DNA from: Paeniglutamicibacter sp. Y32M11
GTDB taxonomy: Bacteria; Actinomycetota; Actinomycetes; Actinomycetales; Micrococcaceae
Length of the DNA stretch: 64,000 nucleotides
NCBI RefSeq assembly: GCF_019285735.1
Contig: NZ_CP079107.1
Location: 3,348,001 to 3,412,000, forward strand
Reading direction: 5' to 3'
Shown here: one piece after another, positions 19,445 through 28,568 of the stretch
How positions within the stretch are numbered: position 1 is the first letter of the stretch
Layout: each line of letters starts with the position of its first letter
The notes under the pieces: model-generated
Databases searched by the model: none
Told to the model about the DNA's origin: nothing
What the model saw: the letters and a program-made list of their open reading frames with translations, nothing else
Translations under genes and position numbers: made by a program

Positions 19445-20647
19445 CTAGCAGGGAAGAGAGGAAGGCAGCAGCTGCGGGGTTCTGACCACGGCGCCGGCAC
19501 CGTCCGTACCGCGGTAGGCACGACACACCTGGACACCGCGTGCGGCAAGGTTCGCCTTGATCTGCCGCAGTGAGTCCGGCGCGAAGCCATACCACTGCAT
19601 GTGCATCAAGACTGTGTCGCGTGGTTGGGCGGCCGAAGCCCTGGCCACCGTGATGGACTTTGACTTCGTGCTCCAGTCCTCGGTATCGCGCGACCAGGTC
19701 CAAATTGCCATGCCCACTCGGTCGTAGGCGCAGCGGACACTGGTATCAATGGCACCAAATGGCGGGCGGCCAAAGTTGGTGTGCACCCCGGTGCCGCCCA
19801 ACTCTGCTGCGGCAGCTGCACAGCTCAGCGGCCGCAAATCGGGATGGCTGACCGAATGGTTAATCACCCATTGCCCCTTAGCCCGGGCCAATGCCGCGAT
19901 GTCCACGCCATAGCGCGACTTGAACGACGAGATGCAATCACCGGTCGGTGCCAGGACCAGACCCATGTTGTGATCGGCAGCGTAGGTCGTGGCTGCATTG
20001 AAGGCGCTCAGCGTCCTGGGGCAATCATCGAATGTCAGCACCACCCGTGAGGTGCGGTTTGGGCCCGTGGATTGCGGCGCACTGGGTGCGGTGGATGTGG
20101 TGACGTAGAGGTTGCTGATCCAGCCGGTGATTCCGGCGTAGCTGACCTTGTACCAACCCGTTGACGCACGATCCAGAACCTTCACGGTGGTCCCGAGCGG
20201 GATGGTCGCGAGAATTCGATACGCGGTGCTTGGACCGCTGCGCATGTTCAGGCTCGCGGTGGTTCGAACCGAGGCCGGCAATGTGGAAACCTTCACGTAG
20301 GCATTGCTGATCCAGCCGCTAAGTCCCCCATAGCTAACTTTGTACCAGCCCGTGGACGCGCGATCCAAGACCTTCACCGTTGTCCCCGACGGAATGGTTA
20401 GCAAAATCCGATACGCGGTACTCGGACCGGATCTCATATTCAGGTTTGCCGTAGTGGTCAGCGATGCCGGAAGAGCCGTCGCAGCTCTCTGAATCTGCTG
20501 CACTACCGCGGTATCGGCACGTGCCGAACCTTGTGGTCCCGGTGCCATCGAAGGCACGCATGAAATGACCAAGGCCACGGCTCCGAGCACTCCGACAGCA
20601 CTCGGAATAATGCTATTTTTTCCCCAATGCCCCAACATCGAATTCAC
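19445..20647 (-). CDS. Secreted NodB-type polysaccharide deacetylase with two SH3b repeats
   Basis: 400 residues. A basic-hydrophobic start of about 45 residues is a signal peptide or anchor. Two nearly identical SH3b repeats follow (each LNMRSGPSTAYRIL, TVKVLDRASTGWYKVSY, GWISN), probably binding the cell wall. The C-terminal NodB domain keeps the metal His pair (NHSVSHPDL) and RPPFGA. The family's DDGP motif reads DDCP here: the two Asp are kept but Gly is Cys. It probably removes acetyl groups from peptidoglycan or another wall glycan outside the membrane; substrate unknown. Convergent with galK. Confidence 0.85.
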   Translation of the reverse strand: MNSMLGHWGKNSIIPSAVGVLGAVALVISCVPSMAPGPQGSARADTAVVQQIQRAATALPASLTTTANLNMRSGPSTAYRILLTIPSGTTVKVLDRASTGWYKVSYGGLSGWISNAYVKVSTLPASVRTTASLNMRSGPSTAYRILATIPLGTTVKVLDRASTGWYKVSYAGITGWISNLYVTTSTAPSAPQSTGPNRTSRVVLTFDDCPRTLSAFNAATTYAADHNMGLVLAPTGDCISSFKSRYGVDIAALARAKGQWVINHSVSHPDLRPLSCAAAAAELGGTGVHTNFGRPPFGAIDTSVRCAYDRVGMAIWTWSRDTEDWSTKSKSITVARASAAQPRDTVLMHMQWYGFAPDSLRQIKANLAARGVQVCRAYRGTDGAGAVVRTPQLLPSSLPC

Positions 20648-20810
20648 CCCTGTTGTACTTCCCCATGAAGATCCTTGGGGCCAGTATCTTCTTCGGTTTA
20701 TGCCTAGGCAATCGGCGTGCCAAGTCTTATCCCAATCGTTGGCCCCACCGTGAAATCGGGGGGCAAAGATAACGTATTGCCTGTCACAGCCAGGCTCTGG
20801 CTCACAGCCA

Positions 20811-20822
20811 ATTCCCGGGAAT
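20811..20822. promoter_or_regulatory. Perfect 12-bp palindrome upstream of the flavodoxin-like gene
   Basis: ATTCCCGGGAAT in the 250-base divergent region between the deacetylase and the flavodoxin-like gene. An operator is possible; no regulator is adjacent. Nothing else coding was seen in this gap. Confidence 0.25.
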
Positions 20823-20897
20823 CGGGCCTAGCGTGGAGTGAAATGAACCGAGCTTTTTACCGTCGGTATGCATTTTTCGTAGGGATGAGGGATTCAC

Positions 20898-21317
20898 ATG
20901 GATCGCGTCGCCATTGTCTATTACCAACGTGATGAGCAGGCCGAGAAGCAGGCTACCGCGCTCTCCGCGAAGCTCCGTCCCTTCGAACTACGTAGCGAAC
21001 TTTTTGAGGTGGCTAGCGCTTCGGCGCACGAACTTATTTTCTTCGACGCCATCGTCTTGGCGGGCCCTCTGCATTTTTCACGCCTGCACGGGTTGGCCCT
21101 CGTTAAAGCGGTCTTCGGATACCGACCGGTCGCCCTGCTAGTGACGGGGTCGCGCGACCCTGCCCGGGTACTGCGTCTGCTGCCCGGGCGGATGCGAGGC
21201 GAAGTCCCCGTCTTCGCAATCGGAACACCAAGCGCTCAGAGAATTGGGCTAGATCCTTTAGTTACGTGGTTGCGAGCCATGATTGGATATTCCGGATATC
21301 GATCCATAGCAAGCTGA
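20898..21317 (+). CDS. Flavodoxin-like protein
   Basis: 139 residues starting at ATG 20898 (GGGATGAGG upstream). The sequence has the alternating pattern of a flavodoxin fold: VAIVYYQR at the start and FFDAIVLAGPLHFSRLHGLALVK, which recalls the HemG/flavodoxin core. The phosphate-binding loop normally rich in Ser/Thr/Gly is poorly kept (YQRDEQAEKQ), so FMN binding is uncertain. It is a single gene between the deacetylase and a tRNA. Function not assigned. Confidence 0.55.
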   Translation: MDRVAIVYYQRDEQAEKQATALSAKLRPFELRSELFEVASASAHELIFFDAIVLAGPLHFSRLHGLALVKAVFGYRPVALLVTGSRDPARVLRLLPGRMRGEVPVFAIGTPSAQRIGLDPLVTWLRAMIGYSGYRSIAS

Positions 21318-21333
21318 GAATCCCGGTTCAACA

Positions 21334-21367
21334 CAAAAGGTCCCAAACAAGTGTTTGGGACCTTTTG
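21334..21367. terminator. Shared terminator, flavodoxin-like gene and tRNA-Ala
   Basis: Perfect 16-base arms (21334-21349, 21352-21367) starting CAAAAGGTCCC; T-rich on both sides, so it can stop the plus-strand gene and the minus-strand tRNA. Confidence 0.8.
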
Positions 21368-21373
21368 TTTCGG

Positions 21374-21446
21374 TGGAGGTAAGGGGATTCGAACCCCTGA
21401 CCTTCTGCATGCCATGCAGACGCGCTACCAACTGCGCCATACCCCG
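21374..21446 (-). tRNA. tRNA-Ala (anticodon GGC)
   Basis: A complete 73-base cloverleaf can be folded: D stem GCGC/GCGC, anticodon stem TCTGC/GCAGA with loop ATGGCAT (anticodon GGC, codon GCC), T arm AGGGG-TTCGAAT-CCCCT. The alanine identity pair G3-U70 is present. CCA is not encoded (the next bases are CCG). The first acceptor pair would be C1-C72, a mismatch. Confidence 0.92.
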
Positions 21447-21623
21447 AAAGGTTTAGTTTCAAGCTTTCCCGAAGGGCTGCCGAACCGAGATAATAATCTA
21501 CAGCACAACAGCCCCCAAATGCCAATCGACCGCCACGCCGCGATCACCTCAGTTTCCGATTCGCTCGATGACGGCAGTGAAAACCCTGAAATTCCGGGCC
21601 AAATTCGACCATACACGCGAGAT

Positions 21624-21638
21624 TGTGACGTCGGTCAC
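21624..21638. promoter_or_regulatory. CRP/GlxR-like site
   Basis: TGTGA-N6-TCAC lies in the 434-base gap between the tRNA and the TetR gene, matching most of the TGTGA-N6-TCACA consensus. It is about 240 bases from the TetR start, so its target is unclear. No gene was seen in the gap. Confidence 0.3.
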
Positions 21639-21880
21639 CCGATGTTTATTCTGGTTTTTTGCTGGTTTTCCAGAGAAGTTGCGGTGCCGATAAACACGGC
21701 AGTCAAGACCGGACATTCTTCCCAGAAATCAGCGCCTCACCTGAACCAATGGGTTTTCGCGGTAGTGCGCAACGAGTTCCGGGGACGGCACCGGCGTCTG
21801 GAGGAACTTCGGCGGAAAACTAATACCTGCTTCGGCCCGGTATGTAATCATTGCCCCGAAATCTGGCTATTCTTAGCACC

Positions 21881-22486
21881 ATGGCAAATCGTGGTTCATA
21901 TGCAAAGGGCATCGCAAAGCGTGCCGAGATACTTGATGTGGCGTTGGAGGTATTCGCAGTTGAGGGATACCGAGGGACGTCTCTTCGTAAGGTGGCGAGT
22001 CTTTGCGATCTTTCCCTTGCCGGAGTGATGCACTACTTCGACTCGAAGGAAGATCTGTTGGTCCAGATCTTGCGTAAGCGGGACGAACGCAATGAAATTA
22101 CCGGGACCGTCGAAGAACAGACTCAGCGTTTCATTGAGGTGTTGACTCAGGACACCGCAGCTCCCGGTTTGGTTGCTCTCTACGTGACCATGTCCGCAGC
22201 GGCGACCGACCCGAATCATCCTGCCGCGGCCTACTTCCAGGAGCGCTATGCCCGCCTCCTCGAGTTGGCCAAAAGTTCCTACTACAGGGACGACCGGCCT
22301 CAGCCTTCGGCCGAAGAGCTTGAATACTTCCTCGCCATGACCCGAATTTCGCTAGCCACGGCGGACGGCCTGCAGCAGCAATGGCTCGTTGACCGCACCG
22401 TCGACGTAACGGGCACCATGCAGCTGCTACTCAAGCAGATCTTCGGGTCCATGAAGACCTTCAATCATGGGGCCAGCCAGAAATAG
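21881..22486 (+). CDS. TetR-family regulator
   Basis: 201 residues from ATG 21881. The N-terminal TetR HTH reads RAEILDVALEVFAVEGYRGTSLRKVA, then LSLAGVMHYFDSKEDLLVQIL, about residues 10-60. The ligand domain follows and is not diagnostic. There is no ribosome site, but a TATTCT hexamer ends seven bases before the ATG, as in leaderless actinobacterial transcripts. It is convergent with the MFS pump gene 25 bases on, which it may control. Ligand unknown. Confidence 0.82.
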   Translation: MANRGSYAKGIAKRAEILDVALEVFAVEGYRGTSLRKVASLCDLSLAGVMHYFDSKEDLLVQILRKRDERNEITGTVEEQTQRFIEVLTQDTAAPGLVALYVTMSAAATDPNHPAAAYFQERYARLLELAKSSYYRDDRPQPSAEELEYFLAMTRISLATADGLQQQWLVDRTVDVTGTMQLLLKQIFGSMKTFNHGASQK

Positions 22487-22511
22487 TCCGTTGCCGCGAG
22501 GGTGTTGGTGG

Positions 22512-23744
22512 CTATCGAGTTTCTGCCGCGGCAATGCGCTTGGCACGAAGCCCGGTGACCAATGCCAACAGCAACCCGACCAGAGCTAAGCCAGCACCCA
22601 GGAATGCCGGTGCGCGGTAGCCGAAGCCGGCGGTAATGACGGCGGCTCCGAGAGCCGCGCCCAAGGCGTTAGCTACGTTCAGCGCCGAGTGGTTCAGTGA
22701 CGCGGCTAGAGATTGCGCGCGGGGTGCCGAATCCATCAGCAGGGCCTGCAATGCAGGAACTAGCAGTGATCCGGTGCCACCCAGAATGAAGATTAGGATC
22801 AGGGTGGGGATCAGTTGCGTGGCCACCAGACCAAAGATCGACATGAAGACCACCATCGCCGCGGTGGAGAGGTAAATGGCGCCAAGCACCGACCAGTCGG
22901 CCAATCGCCCACCAATTACCGAACCAATGACCATGCCGATTCCGTAAAGTCCTAACACCAGCGGAACGGCGCCAATGGGCAACCCGGTGACGTCGGTGAG
23001 GATGGGGCTGATGTAGGAGTAGACCGCGAAGAACCCACCGAAACCGACAATTCCGGTCAGCATGGCCATCCAGACCTGTCCACTCTTGAGCGCCGAAAGC
23101 TCCCTGCGGATGCTGGCACCTTCTTGCGCCGGGGCGTAGGGGACGAAGAATCTGATGGCAACAAATGTCAGTGCACCCACGAGTCCGACGATGGCAAACA
23201 TCCAGCGCCAGCCATAGCTTTGCCCGATGAATGTCACCACCGGTACACCAATCACATTGGCCACGGCCAACCCCATCATGACCCAGGCGATGGCCCGACC
23301 ACGCATGGACGCCGGCACCAAGGTGCCAGCCAGAATCGCAGCGATGCCGAAGTAGGCACCGTGCGGCAGGCCGGCCAGGAACCTCGAGACGATCATCCAC
23401 TCATAGTTAGCGGCAAAGAGTGAGCCGAGGTTGGCCAGCGTGAAGAAGGCCATGAGCCACAGCACCATGGTTTTGCGAGCCACTCGGGCGCCCAAGGCGG
23501 TGAGCACCGGTGCGCCGACCACCACGCCGATGGCGTAGGAGGAGATCAGCAGGCCCATTTGTGCATTGCTGACACCAAGATCGGTGGCACCCTCCTGGAG
23601 CAAGCCCATGATGGTGAATTCCGTGGTTCCGATACCGAATCCGCCCATGGCCAAGGCCACGACGGCCAGTAGCAGTGGCGTGCCGGAAAGATGAGTACTG
23701 TGGTTTGAGCTGGTTTTTTCCGGGACTTTGGCGTCGGATTTCAC
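22512..23744 (-). CDS. MFS efflux transporter (DHA1 / AraJ-like)
   Basis: 410 residues with 12 membrane helices. ALGARVARKTMVLWLMAFF between helices 2 and 3 is the MFS loop motif, and PHGAYFGIAAILAG is typical of DHA1 members such as AraJ and the Cmr-type proteins. These export sugars or drugs by proton antiport. It probably sits in the cytoplasmic membrane as an exporter; substrate unknown. Its neighbour on the convergent side is a TetR gene. The 166 bases upstream hold no recognisable element. Confidence 0.8.
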   Translation of the reverse strand: MKSDAKVPEKTSSNHSTHLSGTPLLLAVVALAMGGFGIGTTEFTIMGLLQEGATDLGVSNAQMGLLISSYAIGVVVGAPVLTALGARVARKTMVLWLMAFFTLANLGSLFAANYEWMIVSRFLAGLPHGAYFGIAAILAGTLVPASMRGRAIAWVMMGLAVANVIGVPVVTFIGQSYGWRWMFAIVGLVGALTFVAIRFFVPYAPAQEGASIRRELSALKSGQVWMAMLTGIVGFGGFFAVYSYISPILTDVTGLPIGAVPLVLGLYGIGMVIGSVIGGRLADWSVLGAIYLSTAAMVVFMSIFGLVATQLIPTLILIFILGGTGSLLVPALQALLMDSAPRAQSLAASLNHSALNVANALGAALGAAVITAGFGYRAPAFLGAGLALVGLLLALVTGLRAKRIAAAETR

Positions 23745-23910
23745 GGGTGCCTTTTCGATGGTTCAGTGGGAAGTCAACGGTGAGGTTCATGAAGCCGGTC
23801 TCCCCACCAGTCTTAACCCTACGTGGGTGAAGAAGTACGGCGCACCAGAAGTGAGCATGACCACTGGCGTTCGTGACCAGAGACTAACACCCTGCAAGCC
23901 GGATGCTGGG

Positions 23911-25167
23911 CTAGAGCGCGAAGAGATCGTTGGTGGAGTCCTTGAGCTTCTCCACCGCCACCTCTGTGCCGATCATGTCACGCAAATGATCGTTGACGTC
24001 CCACATATTCACGTTCATGCCCGCAGTGATGACTCCCGAGCGCAGCCAGAAGATGATGAATTCGCCCTTGCGCATGTCTCCACGAATAACAGCTTCGTCG
24101 TCGGTGGCCCTGTCCCCCACGTATTCCATGCCTAAATCGAATTGATCGGTGAAGAAATACGGTAGCCAGTCATACGATTCGGACCGACCCAAAATCGTTG
24201 CCGCAGCCAGCTTTCCCTGACGGATCGCGTTGTCCCAGTGTTCCACCCGCAGGCTGCGGCCCAGCCGAGTGTTGTAGGCGTCCGCCACGTCTCCGATGGC
24301 GAGGACGTTCTTGTCGCTGCTGCGCAGCTGCGGATCAACCAGCACCCCGGTTCCAACCGCTATCCCCGCGGCCTCCGCTAGCTCGGTGTTGGGCACCGCT
24401 CCGATGGCCAGCAGGACCAGGTCCGCCTGAACTCCGCCGGTGGCTGTCTCCACCACGAGACCGCCCCGTGCCTCTATGCTCATGCCCCTGACGGCAGTCC
24501 CAAACTGAAATTTCACACCCTGGCTTGTATGAAGCTGCGCCACATGGGATCCGAATTCGAAACCCATGGCCGTGGCAAGCGGAATCTGACCGGGAGTCAG
24601 CACGGTGACCTCCATCCCCGCGCTCCGGGCGGAGGCAGCAACTTCCATGCCGATCCACCCCGATCCGACGATGACCAAATGTTTGCCTGCAAGCAGACGT
24701 TCCCTCATGTTCTTGGAGTCCTCCAGTGAGCGCAACGTCAAGACTCCGGGAAGGTCCCAGCCGGGCATCTTGGATTCCGGCCCACCCAAGCGCGAACGAC
24801 AACCGGTGGCTAGGACGAGGTGTTGATACCCCACGGTGGAGGAATCAGAGAGGATAACGTTCTGGCCGGAGACATCAATGCTTTCGGCCTTCACCGAGAG
24901 CCGCAGGTCGATGTCCGCTTCGGCGTACCAACTGGCCGGAAAGGGTGCCAGCTCCGACTCGGATTTTTTACCCTGGAGGAATTCCTTGGAGAGTGGGGGA
25001 CGTTCATAGGGCACCTCGTTCTCGGAGGCGATGAGCGTGATCGGGAGGGTGTAGCCACCCTCGCGCAGGGCATGGACACAGTGTGCTGCACTGAGTCCTC
25101 CACCGATCACCACCGTCCCGAGGGTGTTGGTGGTTTCTGAGTTATTCGCGTCCCGAGCACTCATCAT
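23911..25167 (-). CDS. FAD/NAD(P)H oxidoreductase, ferredoxin-reductase type
   Basis: 418 residues. The FAD motif VVIGGGLSAAHCVHALR opens the protein, PYERPPLSKEFL follows, and the NAD motif VIVGSGWIGMEVAASAR lies near residue 165; the second FAD motif is VLAIGDVAD. A C-terminal reductase domain ends in FWLRSGVITAGMNVNMWD. This is the family of ferredoxin/rubredoxin/putidaredoxin reductases that serve oxygenases and P450s. No ferredoxin or oxygenase gene is adjacent, so the partner is unknown. The start has two Met codons in a row; either could be used. Confidence 0.85.
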   Translation of the reverse strand: MMSARDANNSETTNTLGTVVIGGGLSAAHCVHALREGGYTLPITLIASENEVPYERPPLSKEFLQGKKSESELAPFPASWYAEADIDLRLSVKAESIDVSGQNVILSDSSTVGYQHLVLATGCRSRLGGPESKMPGWDLPGVLTLRSLEDSKNMRERLLAGKHLVIVGSGWIGMEVAASARSAGMEVTVLTPGQIPLATAMGFEFGSHVAQLHTSQGVKFQFGTAVRGMSIEARGGLVVETATGGVQADLVLLAIGAVPNTELAEAAGIAVGTGVLVDPQLRSSDKNVLAIGDVADAYNTRLGRSLRVEHWDNAIRQGKLAAATILGRSESYDWLPYFFTDQFDLGMEYVGDRATDDEAVIRGDMRKGEFIIFWLRSGVITAGMNVNMWDVNDHLRDMIGTEVAVEKLKDSTNDLFAL

Positions 25168-25404
25168 TTCTGTCCTGTCACCGAAGAGCCCACCGCACCA
25201 TGCGCTACAGCGCTTTCAAGTGCCACGGGCAAAAGAATTCCCTCTTCTCACAATGGCACCTAAGGCCCTGGGAGTCGATAGGCTCTCAAGCTCACACCGG
25301 GGCACGCCACATGTCATATTTTCTGGGTTTACACACGAAACTCCGGGGTCGGCATCAGGCGGGCCCCATGCGCGGGCCAGCTCAGTGTGGGATTGTTGGT
25401 AACG

Positions 25405-26391
25405 ATGTCTTCTAACTCTGCCCTTCCACGCGTTGCGACCCGATCGCGACATCGTCGGACGCGCTCCCACCGTTTCCTGCGTTTTCTGGTGATTCTTGGG
25501 GCGCTGTCCAGCGCCCTGCTCATCGCCTTTCACCAGCGCGTACCCGATCTGTTTGGACTGGGTCTGCTGCTGGATAATTTCGCCCCATGGCTGGGACTAG
25601 CCGTTCTCGTCGTGGGTCTCTTCGCTATCATTTCGCGCAGCCGCACCTCATTGGTGGTGTTCCTGATCCCCGTATTAACGTGGCTGTTCACCTTCGGTCC
25701 CGGCATTATTCCGCTGTCGTGGACGGCGCCCGCGGCAGCATCCAGCACCTTGACCCTCGGTAGCCAAAACATCAAGGCTGGCACCGGCACGGCTACGGAG
25801 TCGGCACTCGATTTGGCGTCGGGAAGTAGCGACATCATTGCTCTTCAGGAGCTAGATGAGAACAGTGCCCAGCGAGTCACCTCTGCCCTCGAGGCTCAGT
25901 ATCCGCATCATTTTGTTGTTGGCACCGTCGGGGTATGGAGCAAATACCCCTTGGTGAACTCTCGTGCGTTGGATCTCGGTTTGGGTTGGAAGCGCGCGTT
26001 GTCGGCCCAGGTCCAGACCGGTGCAGGAAATATCCAGATCTATGTTGTGCATGCTGCCTCGGCCCGCCCGAATGATCACGTGGATCGTGATGAAATGCTG
26101 AGCCAGTTGGCCATGACGGTGAGCGCAGATTCGCACCAGAACATCATTGCCCTGGGTGACTTTAATGCAACGAGTACCGACCGAGCATTCCAAAAGATCT
26201 CGGATGTTCTGGACGAGCCCAACCAAGACAACGGGCTCTTTGGATTTACCTGGCCTCAAACGCCGTTTGCGATGATGCGCCTTGACCACGTATTGGTACG
26301 CGGTTTGGACGTCACTTCGAACATCACGGCTAATGCCGGTCTCAGCGACCACCGAGCGGTACTGACCACGGTGAATCTACCGGGTAATTGA
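25405..26391 (+). CDS. Membrane-anchored endonuclease/exonuclease/phosphatase family protein
   Basis: 328 residues from ATG 25405; GTG 25387 would add six. Three hydrophobic segments fill about residues 20-105. The rest is an EEP catalytic domain facing one side of the membrane, probably outside: LGSQNIKAG, IIALQELDEN (catalytic Glu), LGDFNATS, MRLDHVL and LSDHRAV. These are metal and phosphate ligands of the fold. The substrate, a nucleic acid or phospholipid, cannot be told from the sequence. It is convergent with the AlkB-like gene, with a three-base gap. Confidence 0.8.
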   Translation: MSSNSALPRVATRSRHRRTRSHRFLRFLVILGALSSALLIAFHQRVPDLFGLGLLLDNFAPWLGLAVLVVGLFAIISRSRTSLVVFLIPVLTWLFTFGPGIIPLSWTAPAAASSTLTLGSQNIKAGTGTATESALDLASGSSDIIALQELDENSAQRVTSALEAQYPHHFVVGTVGVWSKYPLVNSRALDLGLGWKRALSAQVQTGAGNIQIYVVHAASARPNDHVDRDEMLSQLAMTVSADSHQNIIALGDFNATSTDRAFQKISDVLDEPNQDNGLFGFTWPQTPFAMMRLDHVLVRGLDVTSNITANAGLSDHRAVLTTVNLPGN

Positions 26392-26394
26392 GTC

Positions 26395-27066
26395 TCAGTC
26401 CGATAGTCCGGTCACCCTCATGGTGATGTTGATCCGTCCGGCGCCAAGACCGCAATCCTCCGGTGCCGTTCCGGGCAGGATCTTTGTGACGCCGTGGAAG
26501 GCCAGACGGGCGGGACCTCCAAAAACGAACAGGTCACCGGAGGCCAAGGCGATGTCCTCGTAGGGCTGGTTTCGATGCTGGGTATTGCCAAATCGGAACT
26601 TGCAGGTGTCGCCGATGGAGAGGGAGACCACGGGGTCCCCCAGGTGCTCATCTCGGTCTTGATGCATGCCCATTTTGGCATCAGTCCCGTAGTAGTTCAC
26701 TAGGGCGGCGTCCGGCGTGTAGCGCTCGGCGGCAACTTGGTCCCGAGTTGCGGCAAAAATCGCCTTGCGCCCCAGACGGACCATCCAATCCGGGAAGTCC
26801 AGGACACGATTGCCGTTGACGTCGGTGGCTTCGCGTGAATACTCGTAGGGACGCCAATGCCAGCCGAGACACAGTGATTGCACGGACATTTCGTGATCCC
26901 CGATCTTGGCCGCCCGCGGAGGCACAGGTCCTGCGCCCCATTCATGGAAGCGTGCCACGATCCACCGCTGTTCCTCGGCGCTGAGCCAATCCGGCACCCA
27001 ATAGGCTCCAGGACTTAGTTCACGCCGAGGACGGCTGAGAAAACTCTCCGAAAAGAGCATGTTCAC
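26395..27066 (-). CDS. alkB: AlkB-like 2-oxoglutarate/Fe(II) dioxygenase
   Basis: 223 residues. The Fe-binding HxD is in GMHQDRDE, and RINITMRVTG is the family's 2-oxoglutarate-binding RxNxTxR end; YYGTDAKMG is the nearby signature. AlkB proteins remove methyl groups from 1-methyladenine and 3-methylcytosine in DNA. The distal Fe His is most likely the FHGV one. Start GTG 27066 or ATG 27060 are equally possible. The methyltransferase at 15.5 kb is another alkylation-repair gene, but the two are not linked. Confidence 0.85.
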   Translation of the reverse strand: MNMLFSESFLSRPRRELSPGAYWVPDWLSAEEQRWIVARFHEWGAGPVPPRAAKIGDHEMSVQSLCLGWHWRPYEYSREATDVNGNRVLDFPDWMVRLGRKAIFAATRDQVAAERYTPDAALVNYYGTDAKMGMHQDRDEHLGDPVVSLSIGDTCKFRFGNTQHRNQPYEDIALASGDLFVFGGPARLAFHGVTKILPGTAPEDCGLGAGRINITMRVTGLSD

Positions 27067-27164
27067 GATCAGTTCCCTTATCTATCCGGGTCGCTGCCAC
27101 ACGCTAGCTAGTGCGGCGATGCCGCTATCAAGCATGCCAGAGCGGCAGCTTCCCGGTGGCCTAC

Positions 27165-28319
27165 CTAGTCAATCAATTTTCGGTGTGGGTATTCCCCCGA
27201 CCTCTTCTGGAACTCGAGGATCGCGGGGTTCTGGATAATGCCATCACGAATTTCTATGGCGCGGGAGATGGTTTCGTTCTTTGACCACGCTTCTCGACCG
27301 TCCAGCACCACATCCAAGAAGGGTAAGAGCCCTCCGCTGATTTCCCAGCTGGCCGAGTTCCACAGGTATGAGGGGCTGTGGTCAACTGCGTAGTAGTTTA
27401 TGTTCCCACCCACCGTGTGCATCGGGTCGGCGAAGGTGCTGGGCTTGGCCCATTCGAAGCCCATGCCTTCGTCGCAAGAGACATCAACGATGAGGCTTCC
27501 CGGAGTGAAGGCAGATAATTCGCCGGTGCGCAGGTACATGAGCGGGGCGTTCGGGTCCTGGAGGGTGCAGTTCACCACGATGTCGCTCTCGGCCAGGAAC
27601 GGCGCCAGCGGCAAACGTCCTTCATCGGTGATGACTTCGCTCAGGTGGGGTCCGCCGTCGTGCTCAAATTGCACCATTTCTACGGAGTGGATGGGCGCGG
27701 CAACGGCTGCCACCGACCTTCCGGTCAGTACCCGCACGTCATGGATGCCGTGGCCGTGCAGTGCTGTGACGGCCCCTCGCGCGGTGGCACCGAAGCCGAT
27801 CACAACGGCGCTAAGTTTACGTCCGTAGTCGCCGGTGGACCCGCAGAGCTGCAGAGCGTGGATGACCGAGGCATAACCGGCGATTTCGTTGTTTTTGTGG
27901 AAGACGTGTAGCCCAAAACTGCCGTCGGATCCCCAGTGGTTCATGGCTTCGAAGGCGATCAAGGTGAGTTTCTTGTCGATGGCCAGCTGCGTGAGAGCCG
28001 TGTCCTGTACACAATGCGGCCAGCCCCACAGGGTCTGACCAACACGCATTTCTTGCAGGTCGGCAAGCTGTGGTTTCGGCAGCAGGATGATATCCGCGCT
28101 GGCAAAGATTTCGCTGCGTGTGGCGATCCGACCTACAAATGGGGCCAAGGCCTCATCGTCCAGGCCCACCGACGCGCCGTAACCGGTTTCAATAACTATT
28201 CGAGAGCGAAAGCGCTCATCAATTCGTTCAAAATGTGCTGGGTGGATCGGTAGGCGGCGCTCGTCTACCTTGTTCGAGGTTGCAATGACGCCCAATGAAG
28301 GTTCATTTGATACGGTCAA
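27165..28319 (-). CDS. Alanine dehydrogenase/PNT-family enzyme, N5-(carboxyethyl)ornithine synthase-like
   Basis: 384 residues. The N-terminal half resembles alanine dehydrogenase/transhydrogenase (ERRLPIHPAHFERID, GQTLWGWPHCVQD), and an NAD-binding fold follows (AVVIGFGATARGAVTALHGHG). Details such as GYASVIHALQ, SLIVDVSCDEGMGFEWA and YYAVDHSPSYLWN resemble opine-type carboxyethyl-ornithine/lysine synthases and saccharopine-dehydrogenase-like proteins more than true alanine dehydrogenase. Reaction therefore uncertain: reductive joining of an amino acid and a keto acid, or the reverse. It is a single gene with its own 249-base upstream region. Confidence 0.65.
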   Translation of the reverse strand: MTVSNEPSLGVIATSNKVDERRLPIHPAHFERIDERFRSRIVIETGYGASVGLDDEALAPFVGRIATRSEIFASADIILLPKPQLADLQEMRVGQTLWGWPHCVQDTALTQLAIDKKLTLIAFEAMNHWGSDGSFGLHVFHKNNEIAGYASVIHALQLCGSTGDYGRKLSAVVIGFGATARGAVTALHGHGIHDVRVLTGRSVAAVAAPIHSVEMVQFEHDGGPHLSEVITDEGRLPLAPFLAESDIVVNCTLQDPNAPLMYLRTGELSAFTPGSLIVDVSCDEGMGFEWAKPSTFADPMHTVGGNINYYAVDHSPSYLWNSASWEISGGLLPFLDVVLDGREAWSKNETISRAIEIRDGIIQNPAILEFQKRSGEYPHRKLID

Positions 28320-28568
28320 AATTCGTGCCTCTTCCTAGGTGGAGAGGGCCAATCGGCGCTCCCCATTAAGCTCACGGTACACGGAAAATACATTTTTTCC
28401 GGCGTTTAGTCCATGATTTGGTACGCATATTGGTCAACGCTGCGACTAAATTTATGGGTTAAAAAACCACTGCATCAGTAAACTATTCGCGCGCGTTTTC
28501 CAACGGATTCTCGGACCATAATTTATCGCAGACGAAAGTCCCTAGTGAGGTCAGCTACCCTTTCAACT

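Noticed and set aside
21351-22028. Frame across the tRNA and into the TetR gene
   Set aside because: It contains the tRNA-Ala gene and overlaps the TetR gene in another frame.
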